This document shows, in pieces, positions 7,352 to 16,679 of a stretch of 64,000 nt of DNA. The notes under the pieces are model-generated. The model saw only the letters and a list, made by a program, of their open reading frames with translations, did no database searches and was not told the origin of the DNA. The DNA lies in contig NZ_JYBP01000003.1 of NCBI RefSeq assembly GCF_000948285.1, forward strand, positions 1,488,001 to 1,552,000, given 5' to 3'. Within the stretch, counting starts at the first letter, position 1; every line of letters starts with the position of its first letter. The position numbers and the translations under genes were made by a program. This DNA comes from Geobacillus kaustophilus. Its GTDB lineage: Bacteria > Bacillota > Bacilli > Bacillales > Anoxybacillaceae.

Positions 7352-8524
7352 ATTTTTCAAAGCCTGTCCTAAAGCATCTTGTTCATATCGTGGATGCGAT
7401 GATCACAAAGGGCTTTTCGGGAACGTTGACCGATCTTCATCACGGGAGCTTTCACCCCAATCATCGAACGACACTCAGCCATTTTTTCACGAAAAGCCCT
7501 TGGGAGGAAGAAACGCTGCTTCGCAAACTCCAGCAGTGGATCCTTCGTCGCGTCGAACGAAGCGCGAAACGAGAGAATCAACCCCTTTTTGTTTCGATTG
7601 ACGATGCGATTTGCCAAAAAACGAAGCCCTCGCCACGGCAACAAACGCCATTCAAGGGTATGATTGGCACTATTCTCATACAGAGAAAAAGTCGATCGGG
7701 GGACATTCTCTTGTTTGGCTTATGGTTCATACTGCAACCCAAGCGTTTCCCTTTGCGTTCCGCCTCTACGACAAGGCGGTTGGGAAAAGCAAGGGGGAAC
7801 TTGCGATCGAGATGCTTTCTTCGTTGGATGTACGCCGTCCCGTTTATGTGCTGATGGATTCGTGGTATCCATCGAAAGCGCTCGTGGAAGCTTGTCTGAA
7901 AAAAGGATTCCATGTCATCGCGATGCTCAAAACGAACCGCATTCTCTATCCGAACGGCATCGCCGTTCAAGCGAAGCAGTTGAGCCGCTCCATCGAACCA
8001 GACGACACTCGCCTCGTCACGGTGGGAGAAGAGCGTTATCGCGTCTATCGCTGCGAAGGAGCGCTCAACGGTCTCGATGATGCGGTGGTGCTGCTGGTTT
8101 GGAAAGCCGATCAACCGATGACACCCGAACATCTTCATTGCGTCTTGAGCACTGATCGGGAGTTAAGCGACGAAGACATCTTGCGCTGCTATGCCGAGCG
8201 TTGGTCGATCGAATGCTTTTTTCGACAAGCGAAAGATCAGCTGAAACTCGATGGATACCGCGTTCGCGGGCGTCGGACGGTGAAACGGTATTGGATCTTG
8301 GTGCAGCTGACTTACGTGTACAGTATGTTCGAGTCCAACTGTGATTTTTCGGATGGGCTCGATCTCCTGCGCAAGAGAAAAGGACATAGCCTCGTGGAGT
8401 TCATTTACAGCGCAGCAAAACAAAATATTCCTATTGACGCCGTGAAAACACAGCTCCACGTGGCATAAGGGGTACCCTGTTTGTCTCTTTTTACATGGTA
8501 ATTATTGTTATAAAAATTGCTCAA

Positions 8525-9127
8525 CTACAGACGCAAGTTAAATCGGCTCCCGATCCGTAAGTTTGCATTTTGATAATGATGAAGAGCACTTTTTTCATCC
8601 TTTTCTGATTTAGTAACAATCGCAGCAGCAGCCCCATCTCCAAATAAAGCCCTTACCTCATTAGAAGTTTTTGGCAATGTTGGACTTGGAGCATCTGAAC
8701 TGATGATTAAGATGCGATTGTAGACTTGATTATGAATAAGATTAGCAGCCACAAATAAAGCTAATCCGAAACTATAGCACGTCGTATCAACATCAAAACA
8801 CGGAATTCCTGAATCGCCCAAACCTAATTCTCGCTGAAATAAACTAGCTCCACACGGAATGGCCTGTAATGGAGAACCATTCGCACCAATTATACAATCA
8901 ATCTGTTTCGGATCAATCCCACTATTTTTAATTGCCTGCTTAGCAGCTTTTATACCCAGTGTTAACGCATTTTCTCCATTTTCAAAATTCACATAATGTC
9001 TAGAATCAATACCTGTTGCCTTAACAATCCAACCGCTTGTAACATTCATTTGTTCTTCTAATTCTTCACTCTTTACTTTTAGTGACCCAACAGCTTTTCC
9101 CATTCCAGCAATCTTTACTTTAAACAT
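8525..9127 (-). pseudogene. 3-oxoacyl-ACP synthase III (KASIII-like), 3' end lost to IS4-type insertion
   Basis: This thiolase-fold protein of about 200 residues is cut off at two thirds of the usual ~330. It starts best at ATG 9127, six bases after GGAGGGG, giving MFKVKIAGMGKAVGS. The motif TGIDSRHYV and the nucleophile Cys in VDTTCYSFGLAL (about residue 110) are present, and GDGAAAAIV follows. The His and Asn of the Cys-His-Asn triad would be in the lost part. The reading frame ends at TAG inside the IS terminus CTGTAG. The missing half is not found at the other end of the IS, so it was deleted rather than only displaced. It cannot be an active condensing enzyme. Confidence 0.85.
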
Positions 9128-9204
9128 TTTCATCCCCTCCACAAGTTCTTTCTCCGTTCAACCTAATTATAGCTCCACTTTTCCTCTCCTTCACCGCCAA
9201 CATG

Positions 9205-9243
9205 GTGTCGGAACCCCGTCATTTTTTGGCGGAATACCGACAC
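9205..9243. promoter_or_regulatory. Inverted repeat GTGTCGG...CCGACAC, possible operator
   Basis: GTGTCGG (9205-9211) and CCGACAC (9237-9243) are perfect inverted arms 25 bp apart. A related CCGACACC lies near 12324-12331, upstream of the -24/-12 promoter of the alcohol dehydrogenase. They may be sites for the same regulator, perhaps the sigma-54 activator at 12378-14069; this is inference from shared sequence only. Confidence 0.4.
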
Positions 9244-9312
9244 GAGATGGCGGACCTCCAAAAAAGAAAACGCCCTCACTGATCTGAAAATGATTCAAAC
9301 AAGCGAACACGC

Positions 9313-9343
9313 AAAAAAGCAGCCCAGTCCGAGCAGGCTGCTT
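9313..9343 (-). terminator. Rho-independent terminator after the mmsA-type gene
   Basis: On the minus strand a GAAGCAGCC/GGGCTGCTT stem with a 10-base loop is followed by TTTTTTG, 11 bp beyond the stop at 9354. Confidence 0.8.
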
Positions 9344-9353
9344 CATTGTTTAT

Positions 9354-10817
9354 CTATTGATATCTCGCCGTCACCATTTTCTTTCTCGTGTAAAACTCGA
9401 CGCCGTCGCGGCCGTTGGCGTGAAGGTCGCCGTAAAACGAGTTTTTGTAGCCTGAGAACGGGAAGAACGCCATGGGCGCCGGGACAGCGACGTTGACACC
9501 AAGCATGCCGGCATCGATTTCTTCACGGAACTGGCGGATCGCTTTGGCGCTGTCCGTGTAGATGCAGGCGCCGTTGGCGAATTCCGACCGGTTGGCGATC
9601 TCAATCGCTTCGTCCAAATCGCGGGCGCGGACGACCGACAAGACCGGAGCGAAAATTTCATCCGTCCAGATCGTCATGCCCGGCTTGACATGGTCGAAAA
9701 TCGTCGGGCCGATAAAATAGCCTTTTCCGCTTGTCGCCGAGTCGCGGCGGCCGTCGCGGACAAGGAACGCCCCTTCTTTTTCGCCGATTTCAATATATTT
9801 GATCGTCCGTTCTTTATGCGCCTCGCGGATGACCGGGCCTAAAAAGACGCCTTGGTCAAGTCCGTTCCCGATTTGAATGCGGTCGGCAGCTTCTTTGAGC
9901 CGTTCGACCAACTCATCGGCGATATCACCGACGGCGACGACAACGGAGCATGCCATGCACCGCTCACCTGCCGAACCGAACGCGGCGTTGATGATGTTGG
10001 TCACCGCCATGTCGAGGTCGGCGTCCGGCATAACAATCGAATGGTTTTTCGCGCCGGCAAGCGCCTGCACCCGCTTGCCGTGGGCGGCGGCCGTTTTGTA
10101 CACATACTCGGCAACCGGCTGCGAGCCGACGAACGAGACGGCTTTAATGTCTTTATGCTCCAGGATGCCGTTGACCACCTCGTGCGCTCCGTGCACGATA
10201 TTGAGCACTCCCGGCGGCAGGCCGGCTTCCGTGAACAGTTCCGCTAAGCGGTTGGCGAGCATCGGCGTCCGCTCGGACGGCTTCAACACGAACGTATTGC
10301 CGCAGGCGATGGCAAGCGGGAACATCCAGCACGGCACCATCATCGGGAAGTTAAACGGCGTAATGCCGGCAACGACGCCGAGCGGATAGCGGTACATGCC
10401 CGATTCGATGTTCGTCGCGATATCCGGCAGCTGTTGGCCCATCATAAGCGTCGGGATGCCGGCGGCAAACTCAACGCATTCAATGCCGCGCTGCACTTCG
10501 CCGTACGCATCTTCGTACACTTTGCCGTTTTCCAATGTCACAAGGCGGGCAAGTTCTTCCCAATGCTCGACAAGCAGCTGCTGGCAGCGGAACAAAATGC
10601 GGGCACGGCGCGGAACCGGCACTTTGCGCCATTCGCGGAACGCTTCTTTCGCGGCCGCCACCGCCGCATCAAGCTCCTCGCGCGAGGAAAGCGGCACTTT
10701 CGCCAGCACTTCCCCCGTTGCCGGATTCGGCACGATTTCTTCTTTTCCAGATGTCGAAGCGACCCATTGGCCGCCAATAAAGTTTTTCAACGTTTTTGTT
10801 TCCGTGACAGAACTCAT
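9354..10817 (-). CDS. mmsA: CoA-acylating (methyl)malonate-semialdehyde dehydrogenase
   Basis: A 487-residue aldehyde dehydrogenase. I chose ATG 10817 ([16 protein letters not shown]) because AAAGGTGG lies nine bases upstream; an extension of 17 codons upstream is open but unsupported. Motifs include the [13 protein letters not shown] segment, the nucleotide-binding [12 protein letters not shown], and the catalytic Cys in GERCMAC, which together are diagnostic of the MmsA/IolA subgroup. This group converts malonate or methylmalonate semialdehyde plus CoA and NAD to acetyl- or propionyl-CoA and CO2. It lies 161 bp downstream of an iron alcohol dehydrogenase on the same strand. The pair could oxidise a 3-hydroxy acid through its semialdehyde, with expression driven from the -24/-12 promoter; that link is inferred. 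Confidence 0.88.
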   Translation of the reverse strand: MSSVTETKTLKNFIGGQWVASTSGKEEIVPNPATGEVLAKVPLSSREELDAAVAAAKEAFREWRKVPVPRRARILFRCQQLLVEHWEELARLVTLENGKVYEDAYGEVQRGIECVEFAAGIPTLMMGQQLPDIATNIESGMYRYPLGVVAGITPFNFPMMVPCWMFPLAIACGNTFVLKPSERTPMLANRLAELFTEAGLPPGVLNIVHGAHEVVNGILEHKDIKAVSFVGSQPVAEYVYKTAAAHGKRVQALAGAKNHSIVMPDADLDMAVTNIINAAFGSAGERCMACSVVVAVGDIADELVERLKEAADRIQIGNGLDQGVFLGPVIREAHKERTIKYIEIGEKEGAFLVRDGRRDSATSGKGYFIGPTIFDHVKPGMTIWTDEIFAPVLSVVRARDLDEAIEIANRSEFANGACIYTDSAKAIRQFREEIDAGMLGVNVAVPAPMAFFPFSGYKNSFYGDLHANGRDGVEFYTRKKMVTARYQ

Positions 10818-10978
10818 GAACGAAACCACCTTTCTAGAAAATCGAGTATAAGAGAGTGCCAAGGGCACGCCAGCGGGCGAATCGATGCAAACGCCCGCCG
10901 CATGCCTTATCGCCGACCGTGCACGATGCGTACTTCCCTACGCAGCGAATCGATCGCGCCAGCGGCTTGGGCATTGCC

Positions 10979-12169
10979 TTATCCGTGGCTAATGGGATTT
11001 GTGTCGTACTGATAGTCGTAACAATAATGGTACAATGCCACAATTTCCTCATGGGTCGGCACTTTCGGATTATTAGCTGGACTACCGCTCGCAAGCGCGT
11101 CAGCCGCCATTTTGTCAACCGCCTTGTCAAACGCCGTTTTGTCAATGCCCCACGTTTTCATATTCGGAATGCGCAAATCACGGCAAAGCTGCTTCACTTC
11201 CTCAACGAGTGCATCAGCCGCTTCCGTGTCGGAAACGTCTTGGAGCGGTGGCTTGATGATGCGGGCGATGACCGCCAATCGCTCGATGGCGCTGTCTTTT
11301 GTAAACTCAAGCACCCCAGGCAACAACATCGCATTCGATACACCGTGCGGCACGTGGAACAGCGCGCCGATCGGCCGCGACATGCCGTGCACGAGCGTCA
11401 CCGAGGCGTTCGAGAACGCCATGCCGGCTTTCATGGCGGCAATCGCCATTTTTTCCCGCGCTTCGATGTCTTCGCCGTTTTCATACGCCCGGCGCAAATA
11501 GCCGATGATCGCTTCGATCGCTGAAAGCGCCAGCACATCGGTCACCGGATGGGCGCGCCTTGAAATGTACGCTTCGATCGCATGGCAGAGCGCATCCACA
11601 CCCGTTGCGGCGGTCACCGACGGCGGGCATGAGACGGTGAGGAGCGGGTCGACGATCGCCACGGCCGGAAGCAGGGCCGGCTGGGAAATCATCATTTTGA
11701 CGTCCGTCTTTGTATCGATAATGACCGTCACTTTCGTCACTTCCGAACCGGTGCCGGCCGTCGTCGGAACCGCAATGAGCGGCAGCGATTTTTGGGTGAA
11801 CGTCTTGGCGTTGCCGACATAGTCGCTGATCGTCCCTTCATTAGCCATCATGACCGCTACCGCCTTGGCGGTGTCGATGCTGCTGCCGCCGCCGATCGCG
11901 ACGATCACATCGCATTGTTCGCTCCGGCATACGTGAAGCGCCTCGCTGACGTGCACGTCCGTCGGCTCGGTGTCGACTCCCGTATACTTGGCAAACGGCA
12001 GCCCCGCTTCCTGCAAATATTGCTCACAGCGGGCGACATGACCGATGTTCTCCATCACCGGGTCGCTGATGATGAGCACCTTTGTCCCCAACGCCTTTGC
12101 CTGCCGGCCTACTTCACCAAGCGCTCCGCGCCCGTAAACAACCCGGCTTGGCACTAACAACTCGTACAC
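10979..12169 (-). CDS. Iron-containing alcohol dehydrogenase
   Basis: A 396-residue protein of the group III, metal-dependent alcohol dehydrogenase family. GTG 12169 is the probable start: it follows AAGGGGGAG and gives VYELLVPSRVVYGRG, the normal family beginning, whereas the longer open frame upstream runs through the promoter. The nucleotide loop is GGGSSIDTAKAVA (about residue 95). Metal ligands lie in DALCHAIEAY (Asp, His) and HGMSRPIGALFHVPHG (two His). The substrate cannot be read from sequence; 1,3-propanediol-type and 3-hydroxy-acid enzymes are relatives. The downstream semialdehyde dehydrogenase and the sigma-54 activator upstream suggest one inducible pathway. Confidence 0.88.
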   Translation of the reverse strand: MYELLVPSRVVYGRGALGEVGRQAKALGTKVLIISDPVMENIGHVARCEQYLQEAGLPFAKYTGVDTEPTDVHVSEALHVCRSEQCDVIVAIGGGSSIDTAKAVAVMMANEGTISDYVGNAKTFTQKSLPLIAVPTTAGTGSEVTKVTVIIDTKTDVKMMISQPALLPAVAIVDPLLTVSCPPSVTAATGVDALCHAIEAYISRRAHPVTDVLALSAIEAIIGYLRRAYENGEDIEAREKMAIAAMKAGMAFSNASVTLVHGMSRPIGALFHVPHGVSNAMLLPGVLEFTKDSAIERLAVIARIIKPPLQDVSDTEAADALVEEVKQLCRDLRIPNMKTWGIDKTAFDKAVDKMAADALASGSPANNPKVPTHEEIVALYHYCYDYQYDTNPISHG

Positions 12170-12212
12170 AGTCTCTCCCCCTTCTTTAATAACGTTTTCA
12201 ACATATTCTATA

Positions 12213-12228
12213 TGCAAACTTTGTTCCA
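12213..12228 (-). promoter_or_regulatory. Sigma-54 (-24/-12) promoter of the alcohol dehydrogenase gene
   Basis: On the minus strand the sequence TGGAACAAAGTTTGCA has GG and GC exactly 10 bp apart, matching TGGCAC-N5-TTGCA in 14 of the invariant and near-invariant positions that matter. Transcription would start about 30 bp upstream of the GTG. The adjacent upstream gene encodes a sigma-54 activator. Confidence 0.8.
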
Positions 12229-12353
12229 AAATAAGAAAAGCGCTGCTGTTGAGAATTTTCTGTCCTATAGAAATCACATCCCTACAATCCCCCGACATTA
12301 TCTCTACACCACCCAACATTTTTCCGACACCATTTCCCGCCTGCAGTGAAAAG

Positions 12354-12377
12354 AAAAAACGGCGCGGCCGCCGTTGT
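12354..12377 (-). terminator. Terminator after the sigma-54 activator gene
   Basis: The minus-strand stem AACGGCG/CGCCGTT with a GCCG loop is followed by TTTTTTC, immediately beyond the activator stop. This separates it from the alcohol dehydrogenase transcript. Confidence 0.8.
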
Positions 12378-14069
12378 TTACAATCCGTATTTTTTTAGCT
12401 TGTCATATAAAGTAGACCGGTGAATGCCTAGTCTCCTTGCCGCTTCCGCCTTATTGCCGTTGGCCGCGACGAGCGCCGCAGCGATTCGTTCCCGCTCAGA
12501 CTGATGGACCATTTCCTTCCATTGGTCTGCGATTTTCGCTCTGTCACTCGGCAATGGAGCGGCCGCTGGCTGCACCGTAAACAAATAAGCCGGCAACTGT
12601 TCGCAGCCAATTTTCTCCCCTTCGGCCATGCTAATGAGCCACTCGACGACATTGACAAGCTCGCGGATGTTTCCCGGCCATGAATAGCTGATCAGCGCCT
12701 CCATCGCCTCTTTCATAAACGATTTCGGCACGACGCCAAACTGCCGGCAAAGGCGCTCCATATGATGCGCCAACAACGCCGGGATATCGGTTTTCCGCTC
12801 GCGCAACGGCGGGAGATGGATGCGGATAATATTCAGCCGGTAAAACAAATCTTCCCGGAACATTCCGTCCCGCACCATGTCCTCAAGCGGCTTGTTCGTC
12901 GCCGCAATGATGCGGACGTCCACCTCGGTCCCGGCCACCCCGCCGACTTTCTCCACTTTCTTTTCTTCAAGGACGCGCAAAATTTTCGCTTGCATGGAAA
13001 GAGGCATATCACCAATTTCGTCTAAAAATAGCGTCCCTCGATGGGCGAGCTGAAACTTGCCAGGCTTGCCTCCCTTTTTCGCTCCGGTGAACGCCCCGTC
13101 TTCATAGCCGAACAGCTCCGCTTCCAAAAGCGACTCAGGAATGGCGGCGCAGTTCACGCTGACGAACGGTCCATCCGCATGAGGTCCTGCTTCGTGGATC
13201 GCCCGCGCCACCACTTCTTTTCCTGTCCCGCTTTCACCGGTAATCAAGACCGTCGATGGCACGCGCGCCGCCCGACGGATCATCTGCTTCACAGCGGCGA
13301 TCGCCGGGTGGCGGCCGATGATGCGCTCGATTCCTTTCGGGGCGGAGGCGATCTCCTCCTGCTTTTTCGCTCCCGTCTCTTGCTTCTCCTTCCGGCTCGC
13401 CTCGCGCGACAGCTCCTGCAGGCGCCGAAAAATTTCATACACTTCCGATACTCCTTGGAAAATAAGCATCCCGACTGCTCCGATCACGTTGCCGTCGCGC
13501 CAGATCGGAATGCGGTGCACGACCATCGGCTGGCCGTAAATTTTTTGGATATACCCGCGCTCTGGAATGCCGGATTGGACACAAATGTGCAGCCGTGTAT
13601 TTTCAATGACTTCCGTAACATGCTTCCCGACCGCTTCTTCCCGGCAAATGCCGAGAAACTGGCAGTACGCCCGATTGATTTCCCGGATGATGCCTTTATG
13701 ATCGACCACGGCAATTCCTTCATACGCTACATCCAACACGGTTTTCATCGTCTCGGCCATGCGTTCGGCTTCCTCTAACTCATCTCTTAGTCGTGCCAGC
13801 TCTACCTCTATGTTGTCCGCTTCCTCCTCGCCCTGATCATCCTTTTCTAATCCAGGGAACGCTTTCAAAAAATCATCCATAGCCATGGACAAATCCATCT
13901 TCTCCGCTACTGCCCGCAGCAGCATCCTCCATGTGCACCGCCCGACTAGTCGACCATGCTCATCGGTCACATCGACGGCAGCCATCCCATGCTCGGCCAA
14001 CAGCTGGATCGCCTCGTGCAGCGCTTGGTTATGCCGGAGGATGGCCGGTGTATGGCGAACGGCGGCCAT
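12378..14069 (-). CDS. Sigma-54-dependent transcriptional activator (CBS-like, PAS, AAA+, Fis HTH)
   Basis: A 563-residue activator. ATG 14069 is preferred over GTG 14075 because AGGGAGG is then seven bases away. Residues 5-60 resemble half of a CBS module (ALHEAIQLLAEHGMAAVDVTD). A PAS domain spans about 105-215 (LDVAYEGIAVVDHKGIIREI). The AAA+ domain at about 240-470 has Walker A GESGTGKE, the sigma-54-contacting GAFTGA loop and Walker B GTLFLDEIGDM. A Fis-type helix-turn-helix ends the protein (NKAEAARRLGIHRSTLYDKL). All key motifs are intact. It probably senses a small metabolite through PAS/CBS and activates the -24/-12 promoter just downstream. Confidence 0.92.
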   Translation of the reverse strand: MAAVRHTPAILRHNQALHEAIQLLAEHGMAAVDVTDEHGRLVGRCTWRMLLRAVAEKMDLSMAMDDFLKAFPGLEKDDQGEEEADNIEVELARLRDELEEAERMAETMKTVLDVAYEGIAVVDHKGIIREINRAYCQFLGICREEAVGKHVTEVIENTRLHICVQSGIPERGYIQKIYGQPMVVHRIPIWRDGNVIGAVGMLIFQGVSEVYEIFRRLQELSREASRKEKQETGAKKQEEIASAPKGIERIIGRHPAIAAVKQMIRRAARVPSTVLITGESGTGKEVVARAIHEAGPHADGPFVSVNCAAIPESLLEAELFGYEDGAFTGAKKGGKPGKFQLAHRGTLFLDEIGDMPLSMQAKILRVLEEKKVEKVGGVAGTEVDVRIIAATNKPLEDMVRDGMFREDLFYRLNIIRIHLPPLRERKTDIPALLAHHMERLCRQFGVVPKSFMKEAMEALISYSWPGNIRELVNVVEWLISMAEGEKIGCEQLPAYLFTVQPAAAPLPSDRAKIADQWKEMVHQSERERIAAALVAANGNKAEAARRLGIHRSTLYDKLKKYGL

Positions 14070-14288
14070 CGCCACCCCTCCCTGTTTTTTTGATCTTGTT
14101 TGTATCGTTCGCCGCCAGTGCGGAAAATCCTCCTTTTCTGTAACGGCGCCAAGCCACCTCGCTAGCCGAAGCCCGCCGCAACAGGGCGATGGAAAAGCTG
14201 CTATATCGGACGCCGCGACGGCCTCTTAATGCTATCATTTTCCTATCGCAACGGCTCTTATTCCTCCAGCACCCCCTGTAAAGCGACA

Positions 14289-14314
14289 CGGAGACAGGCA
14301 TCAGCCTGTCTCCG
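14289..14314. terminator. Perfect hairpin at the ancestral 3' end of the aldo/keto reductase
   Basis: CGGAGACAGGC and GCCTGTCTCCG form an 11-bp perfect stem with a four-base loop. It directly follows the aldo/keto reductase fragment, so it is probably that gene's original terminator, although no long T-run follows. Confidence 0.55.
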
Positions 14315-14324
14315 CGTTCGATTG

Positions 14325-14455
14325 CGCCAAAATCCCTTCAATTTCCCTAGCACGTCATCGCTGAGCGCAACGTCAACGGCTTTGACGTTTTCTTCGACTT
14401 GCTCCGGCCGGCTGGCGCCGATTAAGGCGCTGGCGACGTTTGGCTGGCGCAATAT
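14325..14455 (-). pseudogene. Aldo/keto reductase 3' fragment (left direct repeat of the island)
   Basis: About 131 bp encoding the last ~43 residues of an aldo/keto reductase (RQPNVASALIGASRPEQVEE). It is about 95 percent identical by eye, and in the same orientation, to the 3' end of the intact gene at 38321-39268. A one-base deletion near 14345 shifts its frame; repairing it gives the ending EGILAQSNAETG and a stop inside the adjacent hairpin. The rest of the gene is absent, and the sequence switches abruptly at 14456 to the sugar-acid island. Confidence 0.88.
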
Positions 14456-14472
14456 CTAGAAGACTAATTTTC

Positions 14473-15480
14473 CTATACATATAGTTCTTTCGCTTTCAAA
14501 CGTACCTTCTCCCTCACATTGGGATTTACTAAATATCTTGGATAGTATCCCGATAATACATCGGCGACGTTCTGCGCTGTTTTCCGTTTTAACTCACTTT
14601 CGGATTCCTCTGAATACCATGCAACGTGCGGTGTAATAACCACATTTTCCATCTTAAGAAGAGGATTGTCGGGCTGGATTGGCTCATATTCCGTAACGTC
14701 AAGCCCTGCACCGGCGATCTTTCCGTCTTGCAAAGCCCGAATTAAAGCATATTCATCAATCACTGGGCCGCGCGCCGTATTGACAATGATGAGTTCCTTT
14801 TTCGCAAGATTAAACTGTTCGTCGCTGATCATCCCTTTTGTATCTTTAGTTAATGGAGCATGGACAGAAATATAGTCGGATTGTTTGAATAAATCGTTTA
14901 GCCCGACCAATTGAATATTTAACTGATTTGCCACTTCCCTTGGAATATATGGATCATAAGCTATCACATTTAAACCGAAAGACTGCGCCTTTTTAGCTAG
15001 CGCCTGGGGAATTCTCCCTAATCCTACAAGACCGAGCGTTCTCCCTCTTAACCGATAAATAGGTTTGCCTACATTAAAATTCCATATCCCATTTTTGACT
15101 TCGTTATTTAGCTTCACAATTTTACGGGCTAACGAAAGCAGCAAAGCAAGGGCGTGATCTGACACTTCATCTATTGAATAATCGGTTACGTTAGCAACAA
15201 TAATCCCCTTTTGGGTAGCAGCGTCTACATCGACCGTATTGACACCTACTCCATACCGAGAAATGACTTTACATTTCTCTAGGCTAGCGATTACCTTTGC
15301 GGATATAGGAGCGTATTGGTTAATAATCGCGTCGGCATCCTTGCAGACGGCAATGACCTCGTCTTCTGTGCGACACTGTGCAGCCACAAAGTCAACGTTG
15401 AGCGATGAAAGCACCTCTTGCTCAGGCGTCAATGTTTGAAACTCATAGTCGGTAACCACTACTTTAAATCTTTCCATCAT
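14473..15480 (-). CDS. D-isomer-specific 2-hydroxyacid dehydrogenase (CtBP/SerA-like)
   Basis: A 335-residue NAD-dependent oxidoreductase. ATG 15480 lies six bases after GGAGGG; the open frame extends upstream but lacks support. The Rossmann motif is GLVGLGRIPQALAKKA (about residue 150). Catalytic residues are visible as Arg in VNTARGPVIDE, Glu in DVTEYEP and His in VVITPHVAWYS. It is the last gene of the island's left arm, 50 bp after dgoD. It may reduce a 2-keto acid or oxidise an aldonate at C2 to feed the pathway; the substrate cannot be read from sequence. Confidence 0.82.
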   Translation of the reverse strand: MMERFKVVVTDYEFQTLTPEQEVLSSLNVDFVAAQCRTEDEVIAVCKDADAIINQYAPISAKVIASLEKCKVISRYGVGVNTVDVDAATQKGIIVANVTDYSIDEVSDHALALLLSLARKIVKLNNEVKNGIWNFNVGKPIYRLRGRTLGLVGLGRIPQALAKKAQSFGLNVIAYDPYIPREVANQLNIQLVGLNDLFKQSDYISVHAPLTKDTKGMISDEQFNLAKKELIIVNTARGPVIDEYALIRALQDGKIAGAGLDVTEYEPIQPDNPLLKMENVVITPHVAWYSEESESELKRKTAQNVADVLSGYYPRYLVNPNVREKVRLKAKELYV

Positions 15481-15530
15481 TTTATCCCTCCGTTGACCGC
15501 TAAATTGTAGAAGCAAAATACTCACCATTC

Positions 15531-16679
15531 CTACCATTCGGCAACTGAACCGTCTGTATGACGCCAAACAGGGTTTTTCCAGTTATGTCCTATTGATGCC
15601 ATTTCTCTGACATAATCTTCATTAATCTCTATCCCTAATCCAGGTCCTTGAGGAATTTTGACGTACCCATTTTTATATTCAAATACAGAAGGGTCTACTA
15701 AATAATCGAGAAGATCGTTCCCTTGATTATAATGGATGCCAAGGCTTTGTTCTTGAATAAAAGCGTTATAACATACTGCATCAACTTGCAAAGAGGCCGC
15801 TAAGGCAATCGGGCCTAACGGGCAGTGCGGCGCTAGGGCAACATCGTAGGCTTCAGCCATCGTGGCGATTTTTCTTACTTCAGTAATTCCGCCAGCGTGG
15901 GAAAGGTCTGGCTGGATAATATCTACATATCCTTCCAATAAAACCGTTTTAAAATCCCAACGTGAAAACATTCGTTCTCCCGTTGCGATAGGAATATTGG
16001 AGTGCTTGGCAATTTCCCTTAACGCTTCATTATGCTCTGGCAATACAGGTTCTTCAATAAACATCGGATGATACGGTTCAAGCTCTTTCGCTAAAATTTT
16101 TGCCATCGGTTTATGGACGCGCCCGTGAAAGTCTATACCTATGCCAAACTCTTCACCTGCCACCTGCCGCACTGTAGCAATTCTCTCTATGGCCTCATCG
16201 ATCTTTTTATGGGAATCAATATATTGAAACTCTTCAGTGGCATTCATTTTTACAGCTGTGAATCCCGCTTCCTTCGCTTTTTTAGCCGCCTCGGCGATAT
16301 CGCTCGGACGGTCTCCCCCAATCCAACTGTAAACCCGGATGGAATCACGAACCGGACCGCCGAGCAATTGATGAACAGGCGCATTAAAATATTTCCCTTT
16401 TATATCCCAAAGCGCCTGATCAATTCCCGAGATGGCGCTCATTAAAATCGGTCCCCCACGGTAAAATCCTCCACGGTAAAGAACGGTCCAATGGTCCTCA
16501 ATCTTTAGCGGATCTTTTCCTATTAGATATTCGCTTAACTCTTCGACCGCTGCTCTTACTGTATTAGCCCGTCCTTCGACAATCGGTTCGCCCCAACCGG
16601 CAATCCCTTCATCGGTGCTAATTTTTAAGAATAACCATCGCGGAGGGACGATAAAAGTCTCAAACTTCGTAATCCTCAC
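15531..16679 (-). CDS. dgoD: D-galactonate dehydratase family protein (enolase superfamily)
   Basis: A 382-residue protein, the same length as E. coli DgoD, and clearly similar throughout: [20 protein letters not shown] near the start and [11 protein letters not shown] at the end. GTG 16679 is the likely start, which makes a 20-bp overlap with the aldolase gene upstream. Metal and catalytic residues are in [13 protein letters not shown] (Asp and His), FIEEPVLPE (Glu), [11 protein letters not shown] (Glu) and [13 protein letters not shown] (His). The family dehydrates D-galactonate to 2-keto-3-deoxy-D-galactonate. The adjacent aldolase and kinase genes complete a De Ley-Doudoroff-type route to pyruvate and glyceraldehyde 3-phosphate. 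Confidence 0.9.
   Translation of the reverse strand: MRITKFETFIVPPRWLFLKISTDEGIAGWGEPIVEGRANTVRAAVEELSEYLIGKDPLKIEDHWTVLYRGGFYRGGPILMSAISGIDQALWDIKGKYFNAPVHQLLGGPVRDSIRVYSWIGGDRPSDIAEAAKKAKEAGFTAVKMNATEEFQYIDSHKKIDEAIERIATVRQVAGEEFGIGIDFHGRVHKPMAKILAKELEPYHPMFIEEPVLPEHNEALREIAKHSNIPIATGERMFSRWDFKTVLLEGYVDIIQPDLSHAGGITEVRKIATMAEAYDVALAPHCPLGPIALAASLQVDAVCYNAFIQEQSLGIHYNQGNDLLDYLVDPSVFEYKNGYVKIPQGPGLGIEINEDYVREMASIGHNWKNPVWRHTDGSVAEW

Larger units (their letters stand above)
5796..8468 (+). pseudogene. IS4-type transposase, split by ISL3 element and frameshifted
   Basis: ATG at 5796 follows AAGGAGG. Twenty-four codons (MNRFAHHQGIHKFF...LYFS) lead to the ISL3-type insertion, and coding resumes at 7360 with AAG (KPVLKHLVHIVDAM) in the same frame. 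A one-base deletion near 7643 (within CCACGGCAACAAACG) shifts the frame; adding one base restores KPSPRATNAIQGYDWHYS and a total of about 393 residues. The carboxy part has the IS4-family signature Y-x2-R-x3-E-x6-K (YAERWSIECFFRQAK). The gene is dead in two ways, by insertion and by frameshift. The downstream part (7611-8468) is otherwise intact. Confidence 0.88.
3996..8530 (+). mobile_element. IS4-type element, host of nested insertions
   Basis: The left terminus CTGTAGATGAGC (3996-4007, repeated from 5681 on) continues at 5689 as AAAATCACTAACATAAATTT. The right terminus, read inward, is CTGTAGTTGAGCAA followed by TAACAATAATTACC. These make a long imperfect inverted repeat. The element is split by IS256-type DNA (4008-5680) and by ISL3-type DNA (5868-7351). 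Flanks (ATTATA left, ACGCAA right) do not form a target duplication, although the related MITE at 50898-51064 has a clear 6-bp one. The two ends therefore probably come from different insertion events. Confidence 0.8.

Noticed and set aside
10434-11012. Long plus-strand open frames opposite the aldehyde and alcohol dehydrogenase genes
   Set aside because: They are shadows in G+C-rich DNA of genes with clear family motifs on the minus strand, and lack ribosome sites.
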